Below are positions 1-11,154 of a DNA stretch of 64,000 nucleotides, one piece after another; positions within the stretch are counted from its first letter, which is position 1; every line of letters starts with the position of its first letter. Made by a program: the position numbers and the translations under genes. Origin of the DNA: Parasitella parasitica. Its lineage: Eukaryota; Mucoromycota; Mucoromycetes; Mucorales; Mucoraceae. The stretch spans positions 76,231 through 140,230 of the forward strand of contig MU619320.1 of the NCBI GenBank assembly GCA_025201805.1. Reading direction: 5' to 3'. The notes beneath the pieces are model-generated. The model did not search any database, had not been told where the DNA came from, and saw only the letters and a program-made list of their open reading frames with translations.

Positions 1-1
1 T

Positions 2-1292
2 GTTAAATGCCTATGCTGGTATCCCTAATCAAAAGCTTCAAGGTTTCCGTGCTCCGTTCTTGAACTACACCAAAGACACTTTAAATATCCTTAGTCAACA
101 AGGTTTCTTGTACGATTCCAGTTCAAGCGCAGTAACCGACGATGCCTACTGGCCTTATACCCTCGACAATGGCATGGCAAACGATTGCTGGACAGGTATT
201 TGCGCTGCTGGCCAAGTCAAATTGCCTGGTCTTTGGGAAATTCCCATGTATTCTGTGTTGGATAACGCTAGCATCCCTCAATTAATGGATGTTTACCTTG
301 CAGGCACTCCTGCTGATGTTAAAACATGTGGGTTTTTTTTTGGTATTTTGATTTCACAAAGACTAATCTAGCCATCAAAAAAAGGGAGCCAAGCTGCATT
401 CGATAAACATTATAATGGCAATCGTCAGCCATTTGGTATCTACGTTCATCCAAGTGAGTAAAAATAGCTGAAAATCCAATTTGTTCGTGATTTTAATCTT
501 ATTTTTTCTTGAATAATCAGCTCATTTAACCACATATCCTGGCCTTCCTGATCCCAAGGATATGTATAATGGTGTTATTGAGTTTATTCAATCCATCTCG
601 CAACAACCTAACGTCTGGTTTGTCACCAATCAGCAACTCTTACAATATATGAAGAATCCCGTCAAGGCTTCTGAACTTGGTGCCCAAGATTACATGCAAT
701 GTAAGCAGCCAGTCATTGCAAAGGAAATTTGTAATGGTCTCGACGACGATCATAATGGCTCAATCGACGATGGCTTGATTAACAGGTATATATTAATTTC
801 AACCTATCTACAAGTAGAACTAGCAACTAAATATTTTCCTGTTGTTTCGGAACAGCTGTAACTTTGGTACCACCAATATGAAAACGTGTTTCAATTGTCC
901 TAGTGTTTCTCCCACATTGGACAATCCTACCCCAGCCTCATCAGCCCAGAATAACACTGCTGGTTATCGTTATCCTATTCCTGACAACTGCGAGTAAGCG
1001 ACACATGATAAACCAAAATTAGATATGACAGAGTACTTACTTTATCATTAGTACTACCTGGTGGGACCCTATTGCAAATACTTGCCTCTGCACCACTGCC
1101 GATTGCCAATTGAAGAGCATTGCTGTTTCAAAGCCAAACTCTACTACCAATGGTGGATCAAGCAAGTCTTCCAATAACGGTGGAAACTCTTCTAACGCCA
1201 ACAGCGGTGCGGCTGCTTTGACCTCAGTTAGCCAAATCACTACTTCTGCTTTAGTTGCTGGTTTAATTTTTGGTGCTGCTCAATTACTTTAA
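2..1292 (+). CDS. Chitin deacetylase, 5'-truncated by window edge, GPI-anchored
   Basis: The 3' part of a carbohydrate esterase family 4 (NodB) protein that removes acetyl groups from cell-wall chitin to give chitosan. Exons read 2-327, 385-453, 521-785, 856-993 and 1052-1292; all junctions are GT...AG and keep one frame. The first exon carries GFRAPFLNY, the NodB motif 3 region, and exon 2-3 joins to YVHPTHLTTYPGLPD, the late histidine motif. Then comes EICNGLDDDHNGSIDDG, a calcium-loop-like acidic segment typical of mucoralean deacetylases, a Cys-rich part, and a Ser/Asn-rich stalk ending in a hydrophobic tail (SALVAGLIFGAAQLL), which indicates a GPI anchor. Motifs 1 and 2, with the catalytic Asp, lie before the window. 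Family assignment is firm; which paralogue it is cannot be told. Confidence 0.9.
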
Positions 1293-2206
1293 CCATCCCT
1301 AATCTCTTAATTAGATACTTTTTCTTTTCATTGTTCTTTTACTTCAACCTATTCGATAATACCATAAAAATAAAATAAATTACTAGTATATAACATAGAA
1401 GGTAGAACGCTCGAAGCATGTGAAAAAAGGGCGTTTTGGCGTCATAACTGTAAAATTATAGCTGTAGAATGATATAATGCTTAGGCCCTGTTTTAATCTA
1501 ATATTTGTTATCCAATATATTCAGATCTAATTCTGATTTCTTGGATAGTCTCTAAATATCCTGGAAACTATGTGCCTTACAAAATCATAGATTAAAATAC
1601 TTTGTATCTAGCTATGGTATTTACAAGTTCAATTAGACAAGCCAAGTACATATTGCCTATTTGAAAAAAAAAAAAAAAAAGAAAAAAAGAATAAGCCATA
1701 TACAGCAACTAAAAGAAAATAGTTGTCAATTTGTGATGGAGCATACCATCATCATCTAGTAGGTGTGTAAAACAAAGTACTATCACACAGTATCTAAAAA
1801 TGACTAGGCACTATTCTCCTAAACCAGGGAAAATTAGTGCTCCTTTAGCAAAAAGTTATCAAGTGACGAATTACTTTACGTTCACAAACTTAACTGACTT
1901 TCAGGCCGATGTTTCCATCTGCATCACTAAAAAGCTGTTTAGCAGATAATATAAGATTTAATAGCAAGGCAATATCCTAATCCCAAACTGATAAGAAGGT
2001 TATGTTATTTTATTCTTTAAGGCTTACGATTTTGCGGTTCTCTTAGAAGAGGTTGTAAAAGGTATCATTGTATGCCGTTCATGGAGAAGACAGGGTCACG
2101 CGACGGTAGAAAGACTCGTTGCAAAAGTATTAAAGATATTATGGACAAAATTATCATTCTGCTAGTCCCAAATCTTGAAAAAAGCTATACTGATTGATGA
2201 TTGTTT
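1293..2206. other. Intergenic, AT-rich, no gene recognised
   Basis: Spacer between the deacetylase stop and the left inverted repeat. It has an A-run at 1664-1680. From about 2020 to 2150 a short open stretch on the plus strand reads like former coding sequence (KAYDFAVLLEEVVKG) but ends in stops and I do not recognise it. Confidence 0.5.
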
Positions 2207-2615
2207 GATCAAAAAAGATAATAAAAAACCAAATGCTAACGAGATACAAAAGCTTAAGATACTTTATTTAAGATCGAAATTGCATCTGCTATTTATACTT
2301 TTTACAACTACATAAATTTATGATGACTTATTTAGATTACTAATTGACAAGACTGATTCACAGTGACAATCTACTTGACTAGGTACGATATGAGGTTATA
2401 CAGCAAGGGCTACACGTCTTTGATCTGACAGTGCCTTAACCTTCATCCTGATGCTCAGATCTGTGTTACTTACAGGAATAACTTTCTTGATTTGAAACAT
2501 TGCCTTTATTCTCCAATTTACACAAGCGTATCATATCACATCATTGGACAATCTTCAATCTTCAATTGAAGTACATTGCCATGATCTCCTGTCTATAATT
2601 ATTGCAGATCATTTC
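2207..2615 (+). repeat. Left arm of long inverted repeat
   Basis: Reverse complement of 3675-4087 with scattered mismatches and small indels. Outer end is GATCAAAAAAGATAATAAAA. Confidence 0.8.
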
Positions 2616-3674
2616 TGCTGTAATAAGACAGGCTTTGATTTGCTCTTTATCGAAGCCTACTGTGAAATATATTCACTATGATGATCTGCATTCCACTTCT
2701 AGATTCATCCAGTTACCTTAAATTGATATAAACTACATATGCGCACAGATAATAAGATGTGCAATACAGATTTATACTATATAAGATATAAGCTAGAGAC
2801 GGCACCATTAGGATGGATGACGCTATAGACTGATACTTATATCTCGACAGGAGCCTTAGACATTTACTAGATTTAGTATATGCTACGAGCTTATGCTATA
2901 TAAGATCTATGCTTCAGATGCGTATTCCCAGTTTCTAGATACGCACTACAAGACATATACTTATATCCATGATACTAGCTACAGATACATCATGTACTAC
3001 AGACTTGTACAATATGTGCAGTGCTATAGATATGCTTATGACATGCTATAGACATGCTACATATACCGATATATGCTAAGATGAATACCAAGTGATATAC
3101 ACTCAGACATGTACTATTAATATAAACTGGATAAGACTATACAAGGAATGATATATGCTTATGGATCGATATTAATAATCTTTGCATAGAAGATTGATCA
3201 GGGTACTACCTCGGGTAAAGTCTATCTCCTCACTCAAATAGATTTAAGTTATCTTGAGTCTGCTGCTATGTAGGTTAGCACAAAGTTAAGATGCTAGTTA
3301 CGCAGTATTGTCGTTCATGTTAAATTGCGAGAGTAGAACATTTATCCACAGTTTAAGTATATAAAGGCTCATCTACCTGGCCAGTCGATGAACTGGAGCC
3401 TTATACACCTGTCGATTTGATAATAAAAACCTACACCTTTATCAAGTTGACATTATTGTTTTTTTATTATATTTTTTTCCGTGAATCCATATAACAATTA
3501 TACCGATTCCACAATATACACATGCATTACACTATGGTTCTACTGTCTAGCTCCATAATGTAAATCATGACTACCCATGATTTACTGTAAGACCCTGGGA
3601 CTGATCTGAGATCCTGATGTGAGACCTTGCCATGTTATTGATATAACATTGTTTACAGAAATGTGGAATTAGGT

Positions 3675-4087
3675 AAATTGATGATCTGCCATAATTATAG
3701 ACAAGACGTCTTGGTAATGTACATCAATTGAAGATTGAAGATCGCCTAATGATGTGATATGATACGCTTGTGTAAATTGGAGAATAAAGGCAATGTTTCA
3801 AATCAAGAAAGTTATTCCTGTAAGTAACACAGATCTGAGCATCAGGATGAAGGTTTAGGCACTGTCAGATCAAAGACGTGTAGCCCTTGCTGTATAACCT
3901 CATATCGTACCTAGTCAAGTAGATTGTCACTGTGAATCAGTCTTGTCAATTAGTAATCTAAATAAGTCATCATAAATTTATGTAGTTGTAAAAAGTATAA
4001 ATAGCAGATGCAATTTCGATCTTAAATAAAGTATCTTTAAGTTTTCGTATCTCGTTAGCTTTGGTTTTTTATTATCTTTTTTTGATC
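3675..4087 (-). repeat. Right arm of long inverted repeat
   Basis: Reverse complement of 2207-2615. It contains TATAAATA near 4000 and AATAAA near 4025, and runs directly into the reading frame of the Fanzor-like relic at 4088. Confidence 0.8.
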
Positions 4088-5037
4088 CAACAAGAAAAGA
4101 AGAAAGACTCTCTTCCCGTAAAGCCATCTAGCCTGAAAAAAGAGATTGACTACGGGTGCCAAGTGTGGGCGGTTGACCCTGGAATTAGCACGGTTTTTAC
4201 TATAGTTATACTTAGTCAAAAAGAGTATTATCACTTGTGTGGGTTTAATGATGTAGCTCACATTCGAAAGCTTTATCAAGCGAAGTACACAGACACTCAT
4301 AGAATAATAACAGAACTGGATTCATTAAAAACCAGAGAAGTTTCATAATTCTTGATTGCTTGCAGAAAGCGTGTACAATCCTAAGATACAACATATGAAT
4401 TTTATAACAGAGGTCTTTGGTAAGTGTAGCAAACTCTTGTACATATTTTAAAAATGTGTTAGCCGAATGGAATAGGTCTTCAAAATTAAAGTTTAGATGT
4501 TATAGAAAGAAGCAAAAAGCCTTCAGCGAAATAGTCAAGATGTTTACTCATGATAGCATCAAATATCGTACGGGTGTGTCTACCAATGTGAAGACAACAA
4601 CGAGAAACAACAATTCTTACTCTCGCCCTCCACCACTTGACGGATCAGTGAAGGCAAATAAAACCATCATTGCCTTTAGAGATGGAAGGTTTTCGCCTAC
4701 CATGAGAGGCAAAAGATCTGGACCTACAAAGACTATCATAAAAGCTCTTCAAAAATGTAAAGAAAATCGTGGTGTTACAGTCCAAATGGTAGACGAATAC
4801 CTCACCAGTCAAGTCTGCAACAACTGCAAAAAAAGAAATGTTGAAAACGTTGTGCAACGATCAGCAAAGCGACGAGTACATTCTGTATTACAGTGTCAAG
4901 AAACCGCTTGTAGCTTGTAATATTACTGGAATCGCGATATAATGGCTGCAAAAAACATCCTCAGCATATTTTTACATGCAGCAAGAAACAATGACGCTCG
5001 TCTTTCACCATTCCAGCGTTCTGAATCAAAAGAATAA
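4088..5037 (+). pseudogene. Fanzor-like (eukaryotic TnpB relative) nuclease, N-terminally truncated and broken
   Basis: A relic of a TnpB/Fanzor-type RNA-guided nuclease, the transposon-linked relatives of Cas12. Visible parts in order: a RuvC-I-like VWAVDPGISTVF with its Asp (about 4168-4203), EYYHLCGFNDVAHIRKLY, a helical linker in another frame from 4417 (KFRCYRKKQKAFSEIVKMF), IIAFRDGRFSPTMRGKRSG, a zinc ribbon with CNNCKK and a later QCQETAC, and a RuvC-III-like WNRDIMAAKNIL (4930-4965). Breaks: stop at 4346 plus a frame change before 4417, and an in-frame TAA at 4918 between zinc ribbon and RuvC-III. The roughly 300-residue N-terminal part expected in this family is missing; the inverted repeat sits there. 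Not expected to make an active nuclease. Family call rests on motif order recalled from fungal Fanzor proteins. Confidence 0.75.
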
Positions 5038-5634
5038 TTGCAAGCATTGTGTGTCATTGATATTACTCTTTGATACGCCATGGGTATTGGGTTTATCCTA
5101 TACACTGTTACAGGTGAGTAAAGTTGCCCAAAAAAAAAGTAAGTATCATCCTCTCGCCAATTTTCTATTGGAAATTTTGTACAACTAGCATCTCCAACAG
5201 AGATGCTCTAATCGATTTGCTGCCAAAACATCCGAAATGGTTGAGCAGTTGACCTAAAAAAGAAAACGAAAAAGCTTTAAACTTGTAAAAATACATTTTT
5301 TTTATAATTTAAAAAATTGATAGCTCAGTTATTAGTTATTGCAAGTAAAAGGATGTAAGAGACTATACAATGATTTCTATAAATTGAGGGTCTTCTAAAA
5401 ATGAAAATGCGTTCGAAAAAGTTAGGGGTTATTAAAAAAAAAAAGGGAATGATTATTGATACATTTAAAAAGAAGATGTTGTTAATTAAAGGATAAATTC
5501 TATATGATGAACAACGAAAAAGTTAAGAAGCAAACCTTTAAACATTGTTAAATCTAGATAATATAACCAAATATTGATTCGTTGCTTTACCAAAAGTGAG
5601 TCGAGTAGCACCAGGTTACTCTAGTATATTAAAT
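5038..5634. other. Intergenic, no gene recognised
   Basis: AT-rich spacer between the Fanzor-like relic and the end of ERG3. Short ORFs only. Confidence 0.5.
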
Positions 5635-6606
5635 TTAAAGAGATTTGGGCTTCAAACCAAGAGTCTCACCCTCGATTTCCTCGGCATCGTGAGCTTGGCG
5701 AGCCATGACCTTCTGATCGTCACGAAGAGATTTGTCGTATTGTTCGTCCGTAGGTTGGCGATGAGAGTTGCCAAGTCTATCCCAAAAAGTAAAGTACTGG
5801 CCATAGTTGTAGTTGAAGTAAACATGATGGACGAAATGATGAGCGCTGGTGTTGATAATGGAGGAATGGGAGATAAATTCACCTATTTAAAAGAGTTAGC
5901 ATCCATGTGCAGAGAGTAAAAATTACCCCTTACCATCGTGGATCATCACAGTCCAAAAATTAACAAAGGTGAACATGAACAAATATAAGTACTTGTTCAT
6001 AGGGATCATGTAAACATACAAGTGATAAGGAAGCGATTGAAGGAAACCATCAAAAGGATTAAAAGCATGAGAAGCAAAAGGAGTAGGAATAATCCACTTA
6101 TGATGAAGCTTGTGGAGATACTTGTAGATCAAAGGATGATGCATCCAACGATGGAACCAATAGATACCACAGTCAGTGAAGAACAAGAAGGAAGGTACAG
6201 AAAGAATCAAGTAGAGCCATTCATAAGTATTTTTTGGTATACCACCGTACAACATGGAATTACCCAAAATTTCGCCAGTAAAGAAAGGAAGCGTGAGTAT
6301 TGTCATCCAAGGAATAGCGCCCACGGCACATTCAATTTCCATACGAACTTGATTTTTCAAGAATTTAGGGTGCTTCATGTAATTGTGATCGAAAACGAAA
6401 TAATAAGATAAAGTAGCTGTACCCAGATAGAGAATCCAACCAAAGACACAGGTTATGAAAAAAATAGAAAGGTTGATGCGCCAGAAATCATCGCGGGGCC
6501 ATGACGAGACAATTGCTCCAGCAACTTGTTTGGTATAGGAAGGCCAAACCTTTGCATACAGTTTATCAAAAACAAATTGATCAGCATAATGCAAGACGGT
6601 ATCCAT
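5635..6606 (-). CDS. ERG3: C-5 sterol desaturase (Erg3)
   Basis: Membrane di-iron enzyme of the endoplasmic reticulum that introduces the C5-C6 double bond during ergosterol synthesis. Two exons, 6606-5934 and 5882-5635, joined at a GTAAGG...TAG intron;  306 aa, usual for the family is about 300-365. All three histidine boxes of the fatty acid hydroxylase family are present: HRWMHH, HKLHHK and HTSAHHFVHH, the last spanning sequence just after the intron. At least three hydrophobic membrane segments precede them. The start ATG at 6606 was chosen (MDTVLHYADQFVF) because the open frame upstream is Phe-rich 5' leader sequence. Loss of this enzyme is known in other fungi to alter azole and polyene response. 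It is divergent from the mARC gene. Confidence 0.93.
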
Positions 6607-7445
6607 CTTCTGTTGTGTTGTGCTAATGAAGAAGAAAAAAAAAAGAGATTTACGAAAAAAGAAACTGATATCTATTTGTACTCTATTCTTTTGAATTGCA
6701 GCAAAAAAAGATGGGTTCTCAATTCGGGAAATTCTGTATGTCATTCCGCACTGTTTTCTTTCTTTCGCTCTGGGCAGCTTAAATGAATTATGTACATGCA
6801 TTTGATTTGTTCCTTTCCTAAGCGTCCGCTATCGCACCATTATAAATATCGTGCTGTTGAAAGATTTTTTAGCCATCTTTTCTTTTGCCATTTTGCCATT
6901 GTTGGTTATATTGTATCATGGATATCAGAAACATGAACAATAAAAAGCGATTGTTTCTGTTTATTGTCTGTTGCTTGTTCCATCCCATAAGAACGGGTCT
7001 ATCTGCACTTGCCGTTATCTGATCGTTGCTATGGCAACATTATTAAAAAGGTAGTGATTTATTATCAAGAAATACACATGCAACACATATTTTATGTGGG
7101 TCGATAATCTATAAAAAGTTTTTTTTTTTTGTTGAACCTTTCTTGTGAGCTCAGATCTCTCTAGATTGTGTCTTAATCTTGATCTCTGTCATCAGACTAT
7201 TGCATGTATTTTTGTCAGTTTAATGCTTGTTGAAATCATAGTTTCTGTGATACATTTATTTGATAGATGCCTATCAATACTTTTAATGAGTATAATTTTT
7301 GTCTTGAATATGTAATCAGTTTAAAGCTTAAAATAAACTGTACTGACATTTGATGTGACTAGAATCGTACGTTTAACTTATGCGTCAAAATGCATTGATA
7401 TTCTTTTTTTTTTTTCATTCCTACCGATCAAACAGAAATTACAAA
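6607..7445. other. Divergent promoter region of ERG3 and mARC gene
   Basis: 839 bp between two divergent starts. T-rich tracts occur near both genes. No defined motif is called. Confidence 0.5.
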
Positions 7446-8625
7446 ATGCCATCTGCAAACGTGCCCACTGTCGAAGGAATTAACATCTATCCCATAAAAT
7501 CATGCCATTACACCAGCGTTCAAGAATGCCAAGTAGACTCACTGGGTATTCAACAGGACCGTCGCTTTATGATTGTTTACCAAGAAAACAACCGATTCGT
7601 CACTCAAAGGTAGTTTTTATTAATCCAAAACGTATATACCCTTTAATTTTAATTTTAATTCACAATTTATACCAATTCTTAGAAAATTTGCTTCATTAGC
7701 TATTCTTCGCCCCACAGTTAATGTAAGCGAGAATACATTAACACTGTCTGCGGATGGTCAGGAATCACTTGTCTTGCCTCTCAAGCCAGATTTGAGCAAA
7801 TTGACTCAACGCACTGTCAAATTGTGGAAGGATACACTGGAGGTGTATGACATGGGTGATGAGGCAGGTGCGTGGATCACCCAATTTTTAGCTAATCATC
7901 GCAAACACGATCGTCAGAATAACCATAGCGTCGATGACCCCATTGGAGAAAATGATCCTGTAGATCCCGTACGTTTGGTGACATTAGATGACCCCAAGAA
8001 GGGCGTTTACAGTCGTCCTGCTCATCCCAAATTAGACGGCATTCATACAGCTTTCTCAGACTGGTCTCCTATTTCGTTTGGATTTTTGAGTAGCTTAGAT
8101 CATGTTAATAAAGGGTTGATGGAAACAGGTATTAGTAAAGGTCATCAAATCCCCATGAGTCGATTCCGAAACAATATCACCATTGGAGGTACAATTCCTT
8201 GGGAAGAGGATCAATGGCTGGTTGCAAAGTAAGCCAATGAGCTCATTGCTATGATTTCTACAAAACTAAGCATAGCGTAGAGTTGGCGAAGTAACTGTTT
8301 ATATCATCCAACCTATTGCACGCTGCACAGGTATTTAAGATTGCATTGCATAGGCGAAAACAAAAAAAGAGAAAAGAGAAAATTAAGCCTGCCTCAAGTT
8401 CCTAGTATTGATCAAGACACTGGAGTAAAAGATGACTGGGATGGCAAAGGCCCTACTGATTACCTTAAATTGAGACGTCAATTTTCTGATGAGCCCTCTC
8501 AAGGACAATTCTGTTGCGATGTAGTACCATTGACTTCAGGTAAAATTTGTGTAGGTGACAAAATTCAAATATTGGAACGCATTCCGGAGGAGTTTAAGCA
8601 AGGTCCGTTGCCACCTCTTGCTTGA
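7446..8625 (+). CDS. MOSC-domain protein, mARC-like molybdenum enzyme
   Basis: Likely amidoxime-reducing component (mARC) family, which reduces N-hydroxylated compounds using sulfurated molybdenum cofactor. Exons 7446-7609, 7683-8228, 8281-8330 and 8399-8625 give 328 aa in one frame. The N-terminal MOSC_N barrel starts with INIYPIKSCHY and DRRFMIVYQ; the MOSC domain has MSRFRNNITIGG and the cofactor-cysteine region QPIARCTVPSIDQDTG, where Cys is followed by the conserved D-TG. That motif only forms if exon 4 starts at 8399; reading through from 8354 would insert a Lys-rich segment. There is no clear membrane anchor at the N-terminus, unlike animal mARC. The partner cytochrome b5 and its reductase are not in the window. 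Confidence 0.88.
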
Positions 8626-8898
8626 ATTGAACCGCTTTATTTGTTACAATAATTACAGGAATTGGATCGCTGTGGTCTCCTCCGTTGAAGCATCTTCTTG
8701 GTAACCGCTTTATTCGACCTTTTGTTTTATTTTTTGAATAAAGAAGGTCATTCAATTGAAATTAAACAAGAGTGAAAGATGTCCTTAGCAAGATAAATCA
8801 GGTAGTGATATTTACCATTACTCCCTTTCATCGTTCTTATTGTAAGGTTCGGGCTGCTTGAGATTCAAAAGAAAGTCAAACATATATATTTGACGAAT

Positions 8899-9735
8899 TT
8901 AAGAGAGGGCAAGTTTATCAAACATTTCAGCGTGGTTGGATTGCAGAAGTTGGAGCAGTGTATCTAACACTCCATCAGGCATAGCATTTGTTGAGCCACT
9001 AGACTTTCTTGTTTCAGAAATGTTTCATCAGAAGCTTCTTTTACTAAAGTACTTGTGCAAATGTCAAAATACGTCTTAAGCACTAAGAGATCTGTGAGTT
9101 GTATTATTGGTTTGTGTGGAGAAATAACATTGTTTGCAATGAAGGAAATTAAAGTTTTCGTTAATGTAAACAACTATAAACATAAATAGATAAAAAATTA
9201 ACATACCACTTCTGCCATCATGAATGGCTTATCGGGCTCACTGAATTCTTCTTTAGAGTCTAAAACCTAGCTGTGTTTCGCTTTGTATTGCAAAAAGCGA
9301 CACTCTCCCTAAAAAAAAAGGGGGGGGGGAGGGTTAGCGAGTGTTAGAATGTAAAATTAATTGCTATTAGATACTACGGCATTATCGCTGTTGCCTTCTT
9401 CAAATAATGCATCTAGTCTTTCATGCTTACGTTCTCTATAGTTTACAGTTCGATAGCTGTAAGAAGTCTTGTAGTAAGCCTTACTTCCATATTAGCTTCT
9501 TCATTTTTCCAGTGGGTTTTTATGTATTCATGTATAAATGCGGCAGCAAATTTCATATCATCAAGTCAAGTCTTGGGGAGAATTGCTGCTAATACGTCGA
9601 CTTGTTTGCATCCTTCTGAGGGTTGGCTATTTGAGAGGAATAGCGGTGGTGTTGGCAACGTATCCAGATTGTTAGGATCTTGTTGCAAATTTTTATGTAA
9701 GCAGATCTCTGTATATAAAGCTCCTGCACTTGTCA
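8899..9735 (-). pseudogene. Decayed gene of unknown function, fragmented frames
   Basis: Read on the minus strand, consecutive open segments form one protein-like whole: ALYTEICLHKNLQQDPN at the 5' end, DVLAAILPKT, a stop near 9573, LDDMKFAAAF, a frame change near 9440, YRERKHERLDALFEEGN, a probable intron ending in a C/T tract near 9305, SLFAIQSETQLG, another frame change, EFSEPDKPFMMAEV, a 40-nt intron, LFTLTKTLISFIANNV, and finally MPDGVLDTLLQLLQSNHAEM ending at 8899. At least one nonsense codon and two frame breaks. The family is not recognised. The front part is duplicated in inverted orientation at 9761-9928. Confidence 0.5.
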
Positions 9736-9760
9736 ATCATCAGAACGATACAAACACGTT

Positions 9761-9928
9761 GACGTATTAGCAGCAATTCTCCCCAAGACTCGACTTGATG
9801 ATATGAAATTTGCTGCCGCATTCAAAGAAGAATACATGAAGACCCACAAACGAATGAACTGGAATGCATGGTATCAAGATGGGTTGAGCAAAGATTACTT
9901 CACCACTTTTAAGAACTCCCAAAATTAA
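9761..9928 (+). pseudogene. Inverted partial duplicate of the 8899-9735 gene
   Basis: The plus strand reads DVLAAILPKTRLDDMKFAAA and then a different tail (NWNAWYQDGLSKDYF) to a TAA at 9926. The first 80 bp or so are the reverse complement of about 9515-9597 with only a few differences, including CGA where the other copy has a TGA stop. It has no start codon and is a fragment. Family unknown. Confidence 0.5.
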
Positions 9929-11154
9929 AAAACACATTCAAAGACTTTCATGGATTGTCAAAAACCAAGTGATTAAGTATTCTATTCTGTATATACATAT
10001 AAATTGACAAAAAATACTCCCCAAAAAAAATGTTTAATGAAATAAACTTATATTTTTCTATTTACTGTATTGTCAACTTTAATGAAGCTGCCATTGACCA
10101 TTATATCCTAATAGTATTTGTACAAACGAGCTTCTGAGGCTCGCTATGCTCGCTTTGCTTCGCTTATAACATCGTTGTTCTCTGTGGATAAGTGTAGCTC
10201 TTCAACTGTTTCCGAATAAAAGAATTGAAAAGAGCAAAGAAAATAAGGCAAAATGCCCAAATATGAAAGCAAGCGATGTGAACGAAATTGAGAGAAACTT
10301 ATAGTCTATAAAGGGAACGACTTATCAAAAATATACTCAATCTGCATCAAAGTTTTTTACTCGCGACTATGTGTCTGACAAACGCAAGCTCTAAACTTCC
10401 CAGCCCATGGTGGTTATTACAAAACTCGATATTCAACATACAAACCAACTTTTAGTACTTCAACTACAATAATAGTATTTGCAGCATAATAAGCAATACG
10501 TTTTGGATGAATATTTCCCTAAATTTGAGACAGTAAAATTAAGTCCTAACTTCCCACGAAATCTCATTATTAAAGCCCTGAAGTTAGAAATCATGTATAA
10601 ACCTCCACATTTTCGATTTATTCTATCAAAAAACAATACATATCAACCACTATTTTGCTTGTTAATAATGTATCATCTATGTCATTCGCTTTTAATGGTT
10701 GAAAAAGACGCCTTGTTGCTATTAATGATGAAGAAGAACAAATGTCAGATCAGTCGTGAGTCTTGCGGAAAAATCAGCACTTGAACAGCCAATTTACTTT
10801 CATGATGCATGCACTCAACAACAATCATAACCAAGAAGTTGGGCATAACTCTCACCACAATTCCCTGTTAAATGTACTGTCGTTTCAGTTACATCAGCAA
10901 AATCGACGACTAAAGACAAAACAACAACGAGACATAATCCAAACATTGAAAACAAGCCAGCGATTCCTGAAATCGCAGCTACAGCTTGCTTTGGCAAGTT
11001 AGGGATACGGTAGATTAATTAATTGAGAATTTGGACCAACAAAGGTAAAAACTGGTTGCAAACACGATATCCCATCCAAAACTAGAAGGTTTTCTTTTCT
11101 TAGCTTTATTGTACGCTTGCCGCCAAACATGAAGTTCAAAAAAAGACAGTTAGA
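9929..11154. other. Accessory spacer with degenerate coding-like sequence
   Basis: No intact gene. Short protein-like stretches change frame and end quickly, for example KSTTKDKTTTRHNPNIENKP near 10905-10965. Together with the next entry it looks like a decayed mobile-gene neighbourhood. Confidence 0.35.

Larger units (their letters stand above)
2207..4087. mobile_element. Non-coding element with about 0.4-kb inverted terminal repeats
   Basis: The left arm (2207-2615) and right arm (3675-4087) are imperfect reverse complements over about 410 bp, visible by eye from the outermost GATCAAAAAA to inner CTATAATTATGGCAGATCAT-like sequence. Between them is about 1.06 kb with no ORF of note and many short TATA/ATGCTATA-like words. 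Both ends show GATC, which could be a 4-bp target duplication (TTGATC is also possible) but, being palindromic, cannot be told from the end of the repeat. In the right-arm orientation the repeat has a TATAAATA box and an AATAAA signal, so two inverted LTR-like units are an alternative to a long-TIR MITE. No transposase is seen. Confidence 0.6.

Noticed and set aside
5923-6801. Longer Erg3 start upstream of 6606
   Set aside because: The extra N-terminal sequence is Phe-rich leader without homology; MDTVLHYADQ at 6606 is a normal start.
9423-9770. Plus-strand 115-codon ORF
   Set aside because: The minus strand of the same bases reads coherent coding sequence continuing across several segments; the plus ORF is its shadow.
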